Source: JAZGAE01 sp036475545 (lineage in GTDB: Bacteria; Pseudomonadota; Alphaproteobacteria; DATDPM01). From it: a stretch of 24,866 bases of DNA. The position numbers were made by a program, and so were the translations under genes. Every line of letters begins with the position of its first letter. Position 1 is the stretch's first letter. A model generated the notes under the pieces. It had not been told where the DNA came from. It did not search any database and saw only the letters and a program-made list of their open reading frames with translations. Shown here one piece after another: positions 1 through 7,826 of the stretch. The stretch is from NCBI GenBank assembly GCA_036475545.1, contig JAZGAE010000052.1, forward strand, positions 1-24,866, given 5' to 3'.

Positions 1-1946
1 GGAAGCAACGCCGCCTTGCCGCCCGCGGCGCGAAAGGCAAAGGCAGTCCGCCGAGTGGTCCCGGCGTCGGGGCCAAGGAGGCGGCCAGCCTGCAGACCAC
101 ACTGGACGCGGCGATCCAGGCCCACCAGGCCGGGCGGCTCGCAGAGGCCGGCGCCCTTTACGACCGCGTCCTCCGCTCACAGCCGAATAACGCCCAAGCC
201 CTGAACCTTCGTGGCGTGACCGCGCACCAGACCGGCGCATCGGACGCAGGCATCGAGCTCATCCGCCGCGCGATCAGGCTCAGGCCCGACGTCGCGGACT
301 TTCACAACAACCTCGGCAACGTGCTCAAGGCAGAGGGCAAACTTAGGGAGGCCGTCGCCGCCTACAACAAGGCGATCGAGGCGGATCCCGCCTATCCCGT
401 GGCGTATCTCAACCTCGGCGTGGCCTTGAAGGCGCTGGGCGACGTAGACGAGGCGTTCGCCGCCTACCGCAAGGCCATCGAGCTCAAGCCCGACTACGCG
501 GAAGCGTGCAGTAACCTCGGCAATGCGTTGCACCAGCAGGGACGGTTGGAGGAAGCCTTGATCGCCTGCCGCAAGGCGGTCGAACTCGCGCCGCGCTTGG
601 CGGAGGCCGGCAGCAACCTGGGCAACGTGCTGATGGAACAAGGCATGTTGGACGAAGCTGCGGCGCAATACGCAAGGGTGCTCTCCTTCAGGCCCGATCT
701 GGCCGAAACGCATACCAAGCTGGGCGACGTGCTCAGAAAGCAGGGCAAGCTCGACGACGCGATGAAGTGTTTCACGAGAGCGCTTCGGCTCAAGCCCGAT
801 TCTGCTGAGGCCCACAATGACTTGGGTAACGCCTTCAAGGAGCAAGGCAAGCTGGACCGGGCCGTTGAGAGCTACCGACGGGCGATCGAATGCAGGCCCG
901 ATTGCGTTCAGGCGCATTACAATCTGGCGGTGATCGAGAGAGCCCGGGAAGGCGACCCGGCGTTCGAGGTCCTCGAGCCCCTCAGGGACGACCCCTCGCT
1001 GCCGCTCAATGACGCGATCGAAGTCCATTTCACGCTGGGAAAGATGTACGCCGACATCGGCGAGCACGAACGGGCCTTCCGCCGGTACCGGCGTGGCAAC
1101 GAGCTGCGGACCGTGGCGGCGGAGCGCCGGGGCCAGCGTTTCGACGCCGTGCAGCACCGCCGGCTCATCGACCGAACCATCGAGATCTTCACCGCCGGCT
1201 TCTTCGCCGAGCGCCGAGGTTACGGGGCCGAACCCGAGCTCCCCGTGCTCATCGTCGGCATGCCACGGTCCGGCACCACGCTCATCGAGCAGATCCTCGC
1301 CAGCCACCCGAAGGTGTTCGGCGCCGGCGAGTTGCCGGATCTTGGCAACATCGCCCGCGGACTGCCGGAGCGCTATCCCGAAGGCGCCGTGACAATCGAC
1401 GCCGCAACGTCCCGTCGGTTGGCAGACGGGTACTTGCGGCGTCTATCGGCCTTTTCCGCCGACGCCGACCGAGTCACCGACAAGATGCCCGGCAACTTCA
1501 TGCTGTTCGGATTGGTCGCGCTGTTGGTGCCCGGGGCGCGGGTCGTCCACTGCCGGCGCGATCCCCTCGACACCTGCCTCTCCTGTTATTTCCACAACTT
1601 CGCCCATGGCCAACACTTCACTAGCGACCTTCGCGACCTCGGCGCCTACTACCGCGAGTACGAGCGGCTGATGGCCCACTGGCGCGAGGTTCTGCCGCTT
1701 TCGATCCTCGACGTCCAGTACGAGGAGCTGGTGGCCCACCAGGAAGAGGTCAGCCGCGAGATGGTGGCGTTCTGCGGGCTGGAGTGGGACGCCCGGTGCC
1801 TGGAGTTCCACAAGACCGAGCGGCCGGTCCGCACGGCCAGCAACGTGCAAGTCCGGCAAAAGATATTCTCGACATCGGTGGAGCGCTGGCGCGCGTATGA
1901 GAAGCATCTGGCCCCTCTGCGCGACGCCCTTGGTATGGAAGAGTGA
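1..1946 (+). CDS. TPR-repeat sulfotransferase (5' end just outside the window)
   Basis: The reading frame is open from base 3 of the window. Its first codons match the second TPR gene (ATG at 2199) almost base for base, so the true ATG should lie about 7 bases upstream of base 1, giving a protein near 650 residues. An internal GTG at 216 is not the start. The N-terminal ~300 residues are tandem TPR units (repeated N-N-L-G-N, A-E-A, Y-x-x-A and L-x-P patterns). The C-terminal half carries the sulfotransferase 5'-phosphosulfate loop VGMPRSGTTLIEQ (nt ~1252-1290) and a 3'-phosphate-binding segment CRRDPLDTCLS (nt ~1550-1580). It probably transfers sulfate from PAPS to a glycan, lipid or protein; the acceptor is unknown. 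The TPR part may recognise the acceptor. It is probably cytoplasmic, with no signal peptide visible. The family call is secure, the substrate is not. Confidence 0.85.
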   Translation, partial: KQRRLAARGAKGKGSPPSGPGVGAKEAASLQTTLDAAIQAHQAGRLAEAGALYDRVLRSQPNNAQALNLRGVTAHQTGASDAGIELIRRAIRLRPDVADFHNNLGNVLKAEGKLREAVAAYNKAIEADPAYPVAYLNLGVALKALGDVDEAFAAYRKAIELKPDYAEACSNLGNALHQQGRLEEALIACRKAVELAPRLAEAGSNLGNVLMEQGMLDEAAAQYARVLSFRPDLAETHTKLGDVLRKQGKLDDAMKCFTRALRLKPDSAEAHNDLGNAFKEQGKLDRAVESYRRAIECRPDCVQAHYNLAVIERAREGDPAFEVLEPLRDDPSLPLNDAIEVHFTLGKMYADIGEHERAFRRYRRGNELRTVAAERRGQRFDAVQHRRLIDRTIEIFTAGFFAERRGYGAEPELPVLIVGMPRSGTTLIEQILASHPKVFGAGELPDLGNIARGLPERYPEGAVTIDAATSRRLADGYLRRLSAFSADADRVTDKMPGNFMLFGLVALLVPGARVVHCRRDPLDTCLSCYFHNFAHGQHFTSDLRDLGAYYREYERLMAHWREVLPLSILDVQYEELVAHQEEVSREMVAFCGLEWDARCLEFHKTERPVRTASNVQVRQKIFSTSVERWRAYEKHLAPLRDALGMEE

Positions 1947-2143
1947 ACAGGACGCCGCTCCCCGGGGCCCCGAGCCCGTCTGTGCTTGGCCGGCGCCGGA
2001 TTTAAGCCGAGCCTAAGGCTTCGCAAAGGCCGCAGCGCGGGCGGCTTGCCTGCCAACCGCGCTCGAGCCGCCTTCAACCCGATCATTTTCGTGCATCCTG
2101 GGCCGATCGTGGCGACTCCTGAGTTGTGCTACGATCCCTTTCT

Positions 2144-2171
2144 CCGACCGGACCATGAGGAAACCGGTCGG
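2144..2171 (+). promoter_or_regulatory. Leader hairpin with a 15-codon leader ORF overlapping the next start
   Basis: CCGACCGG (2144-2151) and CCGGTCGG (2164-2171) form a perfect 8-bp stem with a 12-nt loop. The loop holds an ATG (2155). From it runs a 15-codon ORF (MRKPVGDGTLHLNQS) whose TGA (2200-2202) overlaps the ATG of the TPR methyltransferase (2199) as ATGA. That downstream ATG has no clear Shine-Dalgarno of its own, so translational coupling is plausible. The hairpin and overlap are seen; the regulatory role is inferred. Confidence 0.35.
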
Positions 2172-2198
2172 TGACGGGACGCTGCACCTGAACCAGTC

Positions 2199-4691
2199 AT
2201 GAACCGGAAGCAACGCCGCCTTGCCGCCCGCGGCGCGAAGGGCAAAGGCAGTCCACCGAGTGGTCCCGGCGTCGGGGCCGAGGAGGCGGCCAGCCTGCAG
2301 GCCACGCTGGAAGCAGCCGTCCGCGCCCATCAGGCGGGGCAGCTCAGCGAGGCCGCGGCGCTCTATGAACAAGCCCTGGGGCGCGACCCCAACAACCCCG
2401 ACATCCTCCACCTTCTCGGCATTGTGACCCATCAGATCGGAAAGAGTGACGCCGCCCTCCGGTACATCGAGCGGGCGGTCGCGCTCCGCCCAACCTCGCC
2501 CGACTTCCGCAGCAACCTGGGCAACGTCCTGAGGGTGCAGGGCCGGCCGGAGGACGCGATCGCGCAATACCGCGAGGCCCTTGCGCTCAAGCCCGACTTC
2601 GCCGAGGCCCACAACAACCTGGCCAACGCGCTCCACGATGCGGGCCGGCTGGATGAGGCCATCACTCAATATAAGGCGGCGCTCCGGCTTAACCCCAGCT
2701 CCGCGCGGATCCACAACAACCTGGGGGTCGCGTACAAGGACCAAGGGGAGCCGGCCGAGGCCGTCCGTCATTACGAAGCCGCGATCGCCATCGATCCCGC
2801 GTACGCCGAGGCCCACGTCAACCTGGGCAACGTGCTGAAAGCGCGCGGGCTCTTGGACGAGGCGGCCGAGCACTACGCGAAGGCGTTGGCGCTGCGGCCC
2901 GATCTCGCCGACGCCCATATCGCCCTGGCGGAGGTGCGGGCCATCCAGGGACGCCTGGGCGAAGCGGAGGCGGAGCTTAGGGCCGTGCTCGCGCTCAAGC
3001 CCGATTCGGCCGAGGCCTACGCGCGGCTCGGGACCCTTCTCGGCCAGCAGGGGACTCCGGACGAGGCGCTCGGATACATCGACAAGGCGCTGGCCTTGGA
3101 GCCCGATCTCCGGCGGGCGCGCAAGGGGTTCGCGGCCCTGCTCGGATACGCCGCGTCCACCGCCTACAAGCCGGAGCTCGAGCGGCGGCTCAAGGAAAGT
3201 CTCGCCTGGCCCGAGGTGGACCCACAACACCTCGCCCGCGTCGCGTCGGGCCAGCTGAGATTCAAGTACGACATAGGAGCGGCCGCCGGCCGCCCCGGCC
3301 CGCAGTTCGACGCGGCCCTGGTGGAGCGCATCGCGTCGGACGAGCTGTTCGTCTCGTTGCTCACGCGAACGGTGAACGTGGACGGCGACCTCGAACTCTT
3401 CCTCACGGATCTGCGCCGCGCCTTGCTCGTGGAGTTCCGCGAGCGGAAGGACGTGCCGGAGCCCGGCCTCAGGCTCGCGTCCGCCCTGGCGCAGCAATGC
3501 TTCAACAATGACTACGTGTTCGCCACGGATAGCGACGAGAACCAAGCGGTCGACGAGCTGAGAGATGCAATCGGGGGCGGCGTTCCCTCTTCGAAGGGCA
3601 AGGATCGAGACGTTGAGCGCAAGCTCCTGTTGTTCAGCATGTACGCCCCGCTGAGCGAGCTTGCCTGCGCGCAGGAGCTCAAGGACAGGCCGCGCGATCG
3701 ATGGTCCCCGCACCTCGTTGAGATCGTCGAACGCACCGTCCTGGATTTCTTCGAGGAACGCGAGCTGGAGCGGGACATCCCGTCCGTCAAGGACGTCACC
3801 GACGAAACCTCGCGGGCCGTGAGACGCCAGTACGAGGAGAGCCCTTATCCCCGCTGGATCTCGTTGCCGCGCGAAAGCGCAGGAAGCTACGCGGAGATCC
3901 TGCGCGTCGCCTTCCCGCATTTCGCGCCGCCCGCGAACCTCAGCGGCCCGATACGGGTCCTCGTCGCGGGATGCGGGACGGGCAGACACCCCCTGAACGT
4001 AGCCCTTGCCTACAAGGGTGCGGACGTCGTGGCCGTGGATTTCTCGAGGGCCAGCCTGGCCTACGCCAAGCGGATGGCGAACCGGCTCGGCGTTCGAAAC
4101 GTCGAGTTCTTACAGGCCGACATCCTGGATCTGGCCGCCCTCGGCCGTGAGTTCCACGTGATCGAGTGCGTCGGCGTGCTCCATCACATGAAAGATCCGC
4201 TCGAAGGGTGGCGGGTGCTCGCGGAGCTCTTGAGTCCCGGCGGCGTCATGGAAATCGGGCTTTACAGCGAGAAGGCGCGCCGCAACGTGGTTGAGGCCAG
4301 GGGCCGCATCCACGAGATCGGCTTGAAGCCGGTGCGCGACGACATCCGCGAGTTCAGGACGAGAATCTTGCGGGGTGAAGAAGATCCGAGCCTCGCGAGC
4401 TTGCTCGATTCCCCGGATTTCTTCTCCTTGAGCGGCTGCCGCGATCTCTTGTTCAACGTGAAGGAGCATCGCTTTACCCTGCCGGCCGTCAAGAGGGCGC
4501 TCGACGAACTGGCGATGACGTTCGTCGGCTTCGTGATCCCGAGCCCGTTGATCGCCCGCGAATACAGGAAGCATTTCCCGGACGATCACCACATGACCGA
4601 CCTGGATTCGTGGGACAGGTTCGAAGACATTCTGCCCAACGCCTTTTGCGAGATGTACCAGTTCGTGTGTCAAAAGCGCGCGGACGCCTAA
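2199..4691 (+). CDS. TPR-repeat protein fused to a SAM-dependent methyltransferase
   Basis: 830 residues. A Lys/Arg-rich start (MNRKQRRLAARG) is followed by about nine tandem TPR units (residues ~30-310). A middle region of ~250 residues has no motif I recognise. A class I methyltransferase domain follows from about residue 583: motif I VLVAGCGTGRHP, an acidic strand end VVAVDFS, QADILDL, and a motif-IV-like ECVGVLHHM. It should methylate a small molecule, glycan or protein using S-adenosylmethionine; the acceptor is not deducible. It is a paralogue of the upstream sulfotransferase gene over the first ~35 codons and the TPR style, but the catalytic domain is different. The ATG overlaps the stop of a short leader ORF. 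No signal peptide is seen, so it is likely cytoplasmic. Related TPR-methyltransferase fusions are common in alphaproteobacteria, often near glycan or sulfotransferase genes. Confidence 0.87.
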   Translation: MNRKQRRLAARGAKGKGSPPSGPGVGAEEAASLQATLEAAVRAHQAGQLSEAAALYEQALGRDPNNPDILHLLGIVTHQIGKSDAALRYIERAVALRPTSPDFRSNLGNVLRVQGRPEDAIAQYREALALKPDFAEAHNNLANALHDAGRLDEAITQYKAALRLNPSSARIHNNLGVAYKDQGEPAEAVRHYEAAIAIDPAYAEAHVNLGNVLKARGLLDEAAEHYAKALALRPDLADAHIALAEVRAIQGRLGEAEAELRAVLALKPDSAEAYARLGTLLGQQGTPDEALGYIDKALALEPDLRRARKGFAALLGYAASTAYKPELERRLKESLAWPEVDPQHLARVASGQLRFKYDIGAAAGRPGPQFDAALVERIASDELFVSLLTRTVNVDGDLELFLTDLRRALLVEFRERKDVPEPGLRLASALAQQCFNNDYVFATDSDENQAVDELRDAIGGGVPSSKGKDRDVERKLLLFSMYAPLSELACAQELKDRPRDRWSPHLVEIVERTVLDFFEERELERDIPSVKDVTDETSRAVRRQYEESPYPRWISLPRESAGSYAEILRVAFPHFAPPANLSGPIRVLVAGCGTGRHPLNVALAYKGADVVAVDFSRASLAYAKRMANRLGVRNVEFLQADILDLAALGREFHVIECVGVLHHMKDPLEGWRVLAELLSPGGVMEIGLYSEKARRNVVEARGRIHEIGLKPVRDDIREFRTRILRGEEDPSLASLLDSPDFFSLSGCRDLLFNVKEHRFTLPAVKRALDELAMTFVGFVIPSPLIAREYRKHFPDDHHMTDLDSWDRFEDILPNAFCEMYQFVCQKRADA

Positions 4692-4806
4692 ATCGGTCAC
4701 GTGCGCCTGCCGGGACATTCCGAGAAAATCGGGGCTCGATCGACCGGCCCCTTAGTCGAGACGATCCCGATGGGACTGCAAAAGCTGTCCCCCACGCCGG
4801 GCGGTG

Positions 4807-4826
4807 TGAGCGCGGCGCGGCGCTCA
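4807..4826 (-). other. Small inverted repeat at the 3' end of the wHTH gene
   Basis: TGAGCGC (4807-4813) and GCGCTCA (4820-4826) form a 7-bp stem with a 6-nt loop. It overlaps the stop codon (4824-4826) of the - strand winged-helix ORF and lies between two convergent genes. There is no T-tract, so an intrinsic terminator is possible but unproven. Confidence 0.3.
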
Positions 4827-5201
4827 GCCCCACTCGACGGCGGCGGTGAAGATGTAGCCCGCGCCGCGCACCGTTTTGATGAGGCTGGGCCGCTTGGGGT
4901 CGCTCTCGATGTTGCGGCGCAGACGGCCGACCTGGACATCGATGCTGCGGTCGAAAGGGGCCCACTCTCTGTTGCGCGTGAGGCTCAAGAGCCGGTCGCG
5001 GCTGAGCACCCGTCTGGGGTAGCGAGTGAAAGCGGCGAGAAGGTCGAACTCGCCCCTGGAGAGCGAAACATCCGTGCCGTCGGGCGCGGTCAACCGGAGC
5101 GCGGCGAGATCAAGCCGCCAACCGGAGAACCCGACTTCGCCGGCTTCGCCACCGTCACGCGACGGTGGCGAAGGCGCCGCGGCCTTGGCGCGCCGCAGCA
5201 C
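4824..5201 (-). pseudogene. Orphan OmpR/PhoB-type winged-helix domain, receiver domain missing
   Basis: The 125-residue ORF is a complete OmpR/PhoB C-terminal DNA-binding domain: LTAPDGTDVSLSRGEFDLLAAF, then VLSRDRLL, the recognition helix region RSIDVQVGRLRRNIE, and the wing GAGYIF. The segment before it, SVDAVLRRAKAAA, matches the linker that normally follows the last helix of a receiver domain. The frame is closed by TAA at 5229-5231, only 9 codons upstream of the GTG start at 5201. I found no receiver-like sequence further upstream and no Shine-Dalgarno before the GTG. It therefore looks like the surviving 3' half of a two-component response regulator. A functional stand-alone wHTH protein is the alternative. 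It is divergent from the beta-propeller gene and could once have controlled it. No histidine kinase is nearby. Confidence 0.65.
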
Positions 5202-5390
5202 GGCGTCAACCGATTGTCCGGCGCCCTGTTACGCATCTGTTATAGAACTTTGCCTCGGCCGGCCTCGGACGGACATACCACAGTTACAAAGCGGTGCTAT
5301 TTTTTCATGTGAATCAACGGGTTGGTGTATTTTGGCCACAGGTGGCGCGAGGTGAGGTTAAGTGGCGAGGCGAGTCGATGTTGTCAAAAC

Positions 5391-5420
5391 CGAAGCGAAG
5401 GAACTAAGGTTCGCCGTCGC
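5391..5420 (+). promoter_or_regulatory. Weak sigma70-like promoter candidate for the beta-propeller gene
   Basis: TTGTCA (5391-5396; 5 of 6 matches to the -35 consensus) and TAAGGT (5415-5420; 3 of 6) are separated by 18 bases. The predicted transcript would start at about the first base of the GC hairpin at 5427. The evidence is pattern only. Confidence 0.25.
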
Positions 5421-5426
5421 CAGGAA

Positions 5427-5450
5427 GGGGCGCCCTTGCGGGGGCGCCCC
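5427..5450 (+). other. Strong GC hairpin in the leader of the beta-propeller gene
   Basis: GGGGCGCCC (5427-5435) pairs perfectly with GGGCGCCCC (5442-5450) around a 6-nt loop, 34 bases before the chosen start codon. There is no T-tract, so it is not a classical terminator. It may stabilise the mRNA or affect translation. Confidence 0.45.
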
Positions 5451-5483
5451 TCCGGTGATCGACGCGGCGAGGGGTTGAGACGG

Positions 5484-6503
5484 ATGCCGGACGACGAAAA
5501 GAGCGGAAGAATGCCGAAGATCGCAAGACTCGCGTTGGGTTTCGCGGCACTGACGGTGGCGGGGATCGCCTTTGCCGGGACGCTCCAGGCCAAGGGCACC
5601 GGCCGCCTTTTCATCAGCAACGAGCGCGACCACACGGTGACGGTCCTCGAGGCCAAGACCCTTGAAGTCGTGAAGACCATCCCCGTGGGGAGGCGACCGC
5701 GCGACATGCAGTGGAACGACGACAAGTCGAAGCTCTATGTCGCCGCCAGCGACGTCGACATGATCCAGGTCATCGACATCGAGAAGCTGGAAGTCGTCAA
5801 CGAAATCTTCGCCGGCGACGACCCCGAACTGTTCGAGATCTCCCCCGACGGGACCACGATCGTCGCCTCGAACGAGGACGAGGACATGGCCAGCTTCATC
5901 GACATCGACAGCGAGAAGATCTTTCGCCAGGTCCCCACCGGCGTCGAGCCCGAGGGCGTGAGCTACACCGCCGACGGGAGCCAGGTCTGGGTCACCGCGG
6001 AGGTCTCGCAGGTGGTCCATGTCATGGACACCGCAACGGGCGACGTCTACGCCGACATCCTGGTCGGCAACCGGCCGCGCCGCGCCGTGTTCTCGCCCAA
6101 TGGCAAGGAATACTGGCTGGCCAACGAGATCAGCGCCAACGTCCACGTCATCGACACCTCGACCTTCGAGATCGTCGGAGAGATCACGTTCGAAGGCCTC
6201 AAGGGCGCGCCGGGCGAGGTCTCGCCGGTCGGCATCACCATGACCGGCGACGGCAGGACGGTCTTCGTCACCCTGGGCCATGCCAATCACCTGGCCGTCA
6301 TCGACCGCGAGACCCGCAAGGTCCGCAAATACCTTCTCGTGGGCAGCCGGGCGTGGAACACACAGCTCACCCGCGACAACAAGATCCTCTATGTCGTCAA
6401 TTCCGGCAGCGACGACATCACCCTCATCGATGTGGAAAAGACCAAGGTGATCAAGACGGTGCCGGTGGGCCGCTATCCCCATACGCTCCGTATCGACGAC
6501 TGA
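5484..6503 (+). CDS. Secreted YVTN beta-propeller protein, PQQ/quinoprotein-associated type
   Basis: 339 residues from ATG 5484, chosen because AGGGG lies 9 bases upstream; ATG 5511 is an alternative. The frame is open further upstream but holds no credible start. An N-terminal signal peptide (residues ~10-35, PKIARLALGFAALTVAGIAFA) directs export. The rest is repeated ~42-residue blades with LFISNERDHTVTVLE, LYVAASDVDMIQVID, VWVTAEVSQVVHVMD and LYVVNSGSDDITLID. This pattern and the partner gene match the 'PQQ-dependent catabolism-associated beta-propeller' family. It probably acts in the periplasm as a binding or scaffold protein linked to quinoprotein dehydrogenases or their metal supply. 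It is followed after 24 bases by the periplasmic binding protein, so the two are probably one operon. No catalytic residues are recognised. Confidence 0.82.
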   Translation: MPDDEKSGRMPKIARLALGFAALTVAGIAFAGTLQAKGTGRLFISNERDHTVTVLEAKTLEVVKTIPVGRRPRDMQWNDDKSKLYVAASDVDMIQVIDIEKLEVVNEIFAGDDPELFEISPDGTTIVASNEDEDMASFIDIDSEKIFRQVPTGVEPEGVSYTADGSQVWVTAEVSQVVHVMDTATGDVYADILVGNRPRRAVFSPNGKEYWLANEISANVHVIDTSTFEIVGEITFEGLKGAPGEVSPVGITMTGDGRTVFVTLGHANHLAVIDRETRKVRKYLLVGSRAWNTQLTRDNKILYVVNSGSDDITLIDVEKTKVIKTVPVGRYPHTLRIDD

Positions 6504-6527
6504 GGCTGCGTGGGAGGCGGGAAAGCG

Positions 6528-7736
6528 ATGAGGCAAATCGTCGTCGGCGCTCTCAAGGTGGCATTCGCCGCCCTCGCTCTGGCCGGCCCTTCGTCGCCGG
6601 GGGCGGCCCAGGACCTTCGCGAGTTCGTGGTCGGCTATCTGGAAGGGGCCCGGCCCGAGGAGGTGGAGTGGGGCCGCCATCCGGCCGACATGGGCCACAT
6701 GCCCGATTTCGTGCCGCACCGTCCCGTGGCAGGGGCCGAAAGGGGAGTGAACGACGCCCAGCACCTCGGCCGCCTCATGAAGATCAGATACGTGCTCGAG
6801 CACCGGCACGGCGCCGGCGCCGGGGAGCTGACCGCCGCGCTCAAGAACCTCGCGGAGCAGAGGCGAGCGAAGATCTTCCTGATCGATGCGCCGGGGCCGG
6901 TGGTGGCCGAGGTGGCCAAGGCCAGCGCCGGCATGGACCTGCTGCTCTTCAACGTCGCGGCCGAGGACGGCGCGCTCCGCAACGAATGGTGCCAGCCGCA
7001 CCTGTATCACACCATCCCCAGCCACGCGATGCTGATGGACAGCCTCGTCCAGTACCTGATGGTCAGGAAATGGCCGAGAGTGTTGGTGCTGACGGGCCCG
7101 GATAAGAGGGACGAGGCCGTCGCCAAGGCGTTCGAGCGTGCGGCAAAACGGTTCGGCGCCAAGATCGCCGACGTGCGCTCCTTCCTGCTGACCCAGGACC
7201 CGCGAGCGCGGGAGGTGAACCGGGTGGAGCAGCTCACCAGCCTCGAAGACTACGATGTCGTCTTCGTGGCCGACGCCCATGGCGAGTTCGGCTACCAGAT
7301 TCCTTATCGGACGGTTCTGCCGCGGCCCGTCATCGGTGTGACCGGCTTGGTGCCGCGGGCCTGGCACTGGTCGTACCTGCGCCACGGCGCGCCCCAAGTG
7401 AACAGCCGCTTCGAGAAGGTTTACGACCGCCGAATGTCCGATGCGGACTGGGCGGCCTGGATCGCGATCAAGGTCGTCTCCGAAGCCATTCTGCGCACGA
7501 AATCGACGGAAGTCGCGGACATCGCCGAGTACCTGCGCGACCAGTCGATCCGCCTCGACGGGTTCAAAGGCGGGCCGCACAGCTTCCGCCCCTGGAACAA
7601 CCAGATGCGGCAAAAGGTGCTGCTCGTTACCCGAAACTGGGTCGTCGCGGTGGCGCCCTTGCCGGCGTTCCTCCATGCGGTCAACGCGCTGGATACGCTC
7701 GGCTACGACGAGCGCGACAGCAAGTGCCGGTTTTAG
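6528..7736 (+). CDS. Periplasmic ABC binding protein, PQQ-dependent alcohol dehydrogenase system family
   Basis: 402 residues from ATG 6528, preceded by GGGAGG at 6512-6517. A signal peptide ends near residue 27 (GAA|Q). The mature protein has the two-lobed type I binding-protein pattern (VGYLEGARPEEVEWG near the start, then LFNVAAEDGALRNEWCQPHL, VLVLTGPDKRDEAVAKAFERA and YDVVFVADAHGEFGY). The ending DTLGYDERDSKCRF also fits the family found beside quinoprotein alcohol dehydrogenases. From memory, members include LutA of the methylotroph lanthanide-uptake cluster; that link is family knowledge, not proof of substrate here. The usual dedicated ATPase and permease of that system are not adjacent; the ABC genes further right are of another class. 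It is probably co-transcribed with the beta-propeller gene. Confidence 0.8.
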   Translation: MRQIVVGALKVAFAALALAGPSSPGAAQDLREFVVGYLEGARPEEVEWGRHPADMGHMPDFVPHRPVAGAERGVNDAQHLGRLMKIRYVLEHRHGAGAGELTAALKNLAEQRRAKIFLIDAPGPVVAEVAKASAGMDLLLFNVAAEDGALRNEWCQPHLYHTIPSHAMLMDSLVQYLMVRKWPRVLVLTGPDKRDEAVAKAFERAAKRFGAKIADVRSFLLTQDPRAREVNRVEQLTSLEDYDVVFVADAHGEFGYQIPYRTVLPRPVIGVTGLVPRAWHWSYLRHGAPQVNSRFEKVYDRRMSDADWAAWIAIKVVSEAILRTKSTEVADIAEYLRDQSIRLDGFKGGPHSFRPWNNQMRQKVLLVTRNWVVAVAPLPAFLHAVNALDTLGYDERDSKCRF

Positions 7737-7826
7737 GTTGTGCGGTCGCGCCAGGGCGGGACGAGATCGACCGATCGGGAGAAAATGGGACCGTTAATTT
7801 AATAAAGGACGAGAACGGAGTAAGGG

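Noticed and set aside
177..1307. Long - strand ORF of 376 codons
   Set aside because: Antisense shadow of the TPR sulfotransferase gene; a high-GC effect with no family motifs or ribosome site.
2013..3989. Long - strand ORF of 658 codons
   Set aside because: Shadow of the TPR methyltransferase gene, rich in Arg/Gly/Val without domains.
5358..7676. Long - strand ORF of 772 codons
   Set aside because: Antisense to two clearly secreted protein genes; composition typical of a shadow frame.
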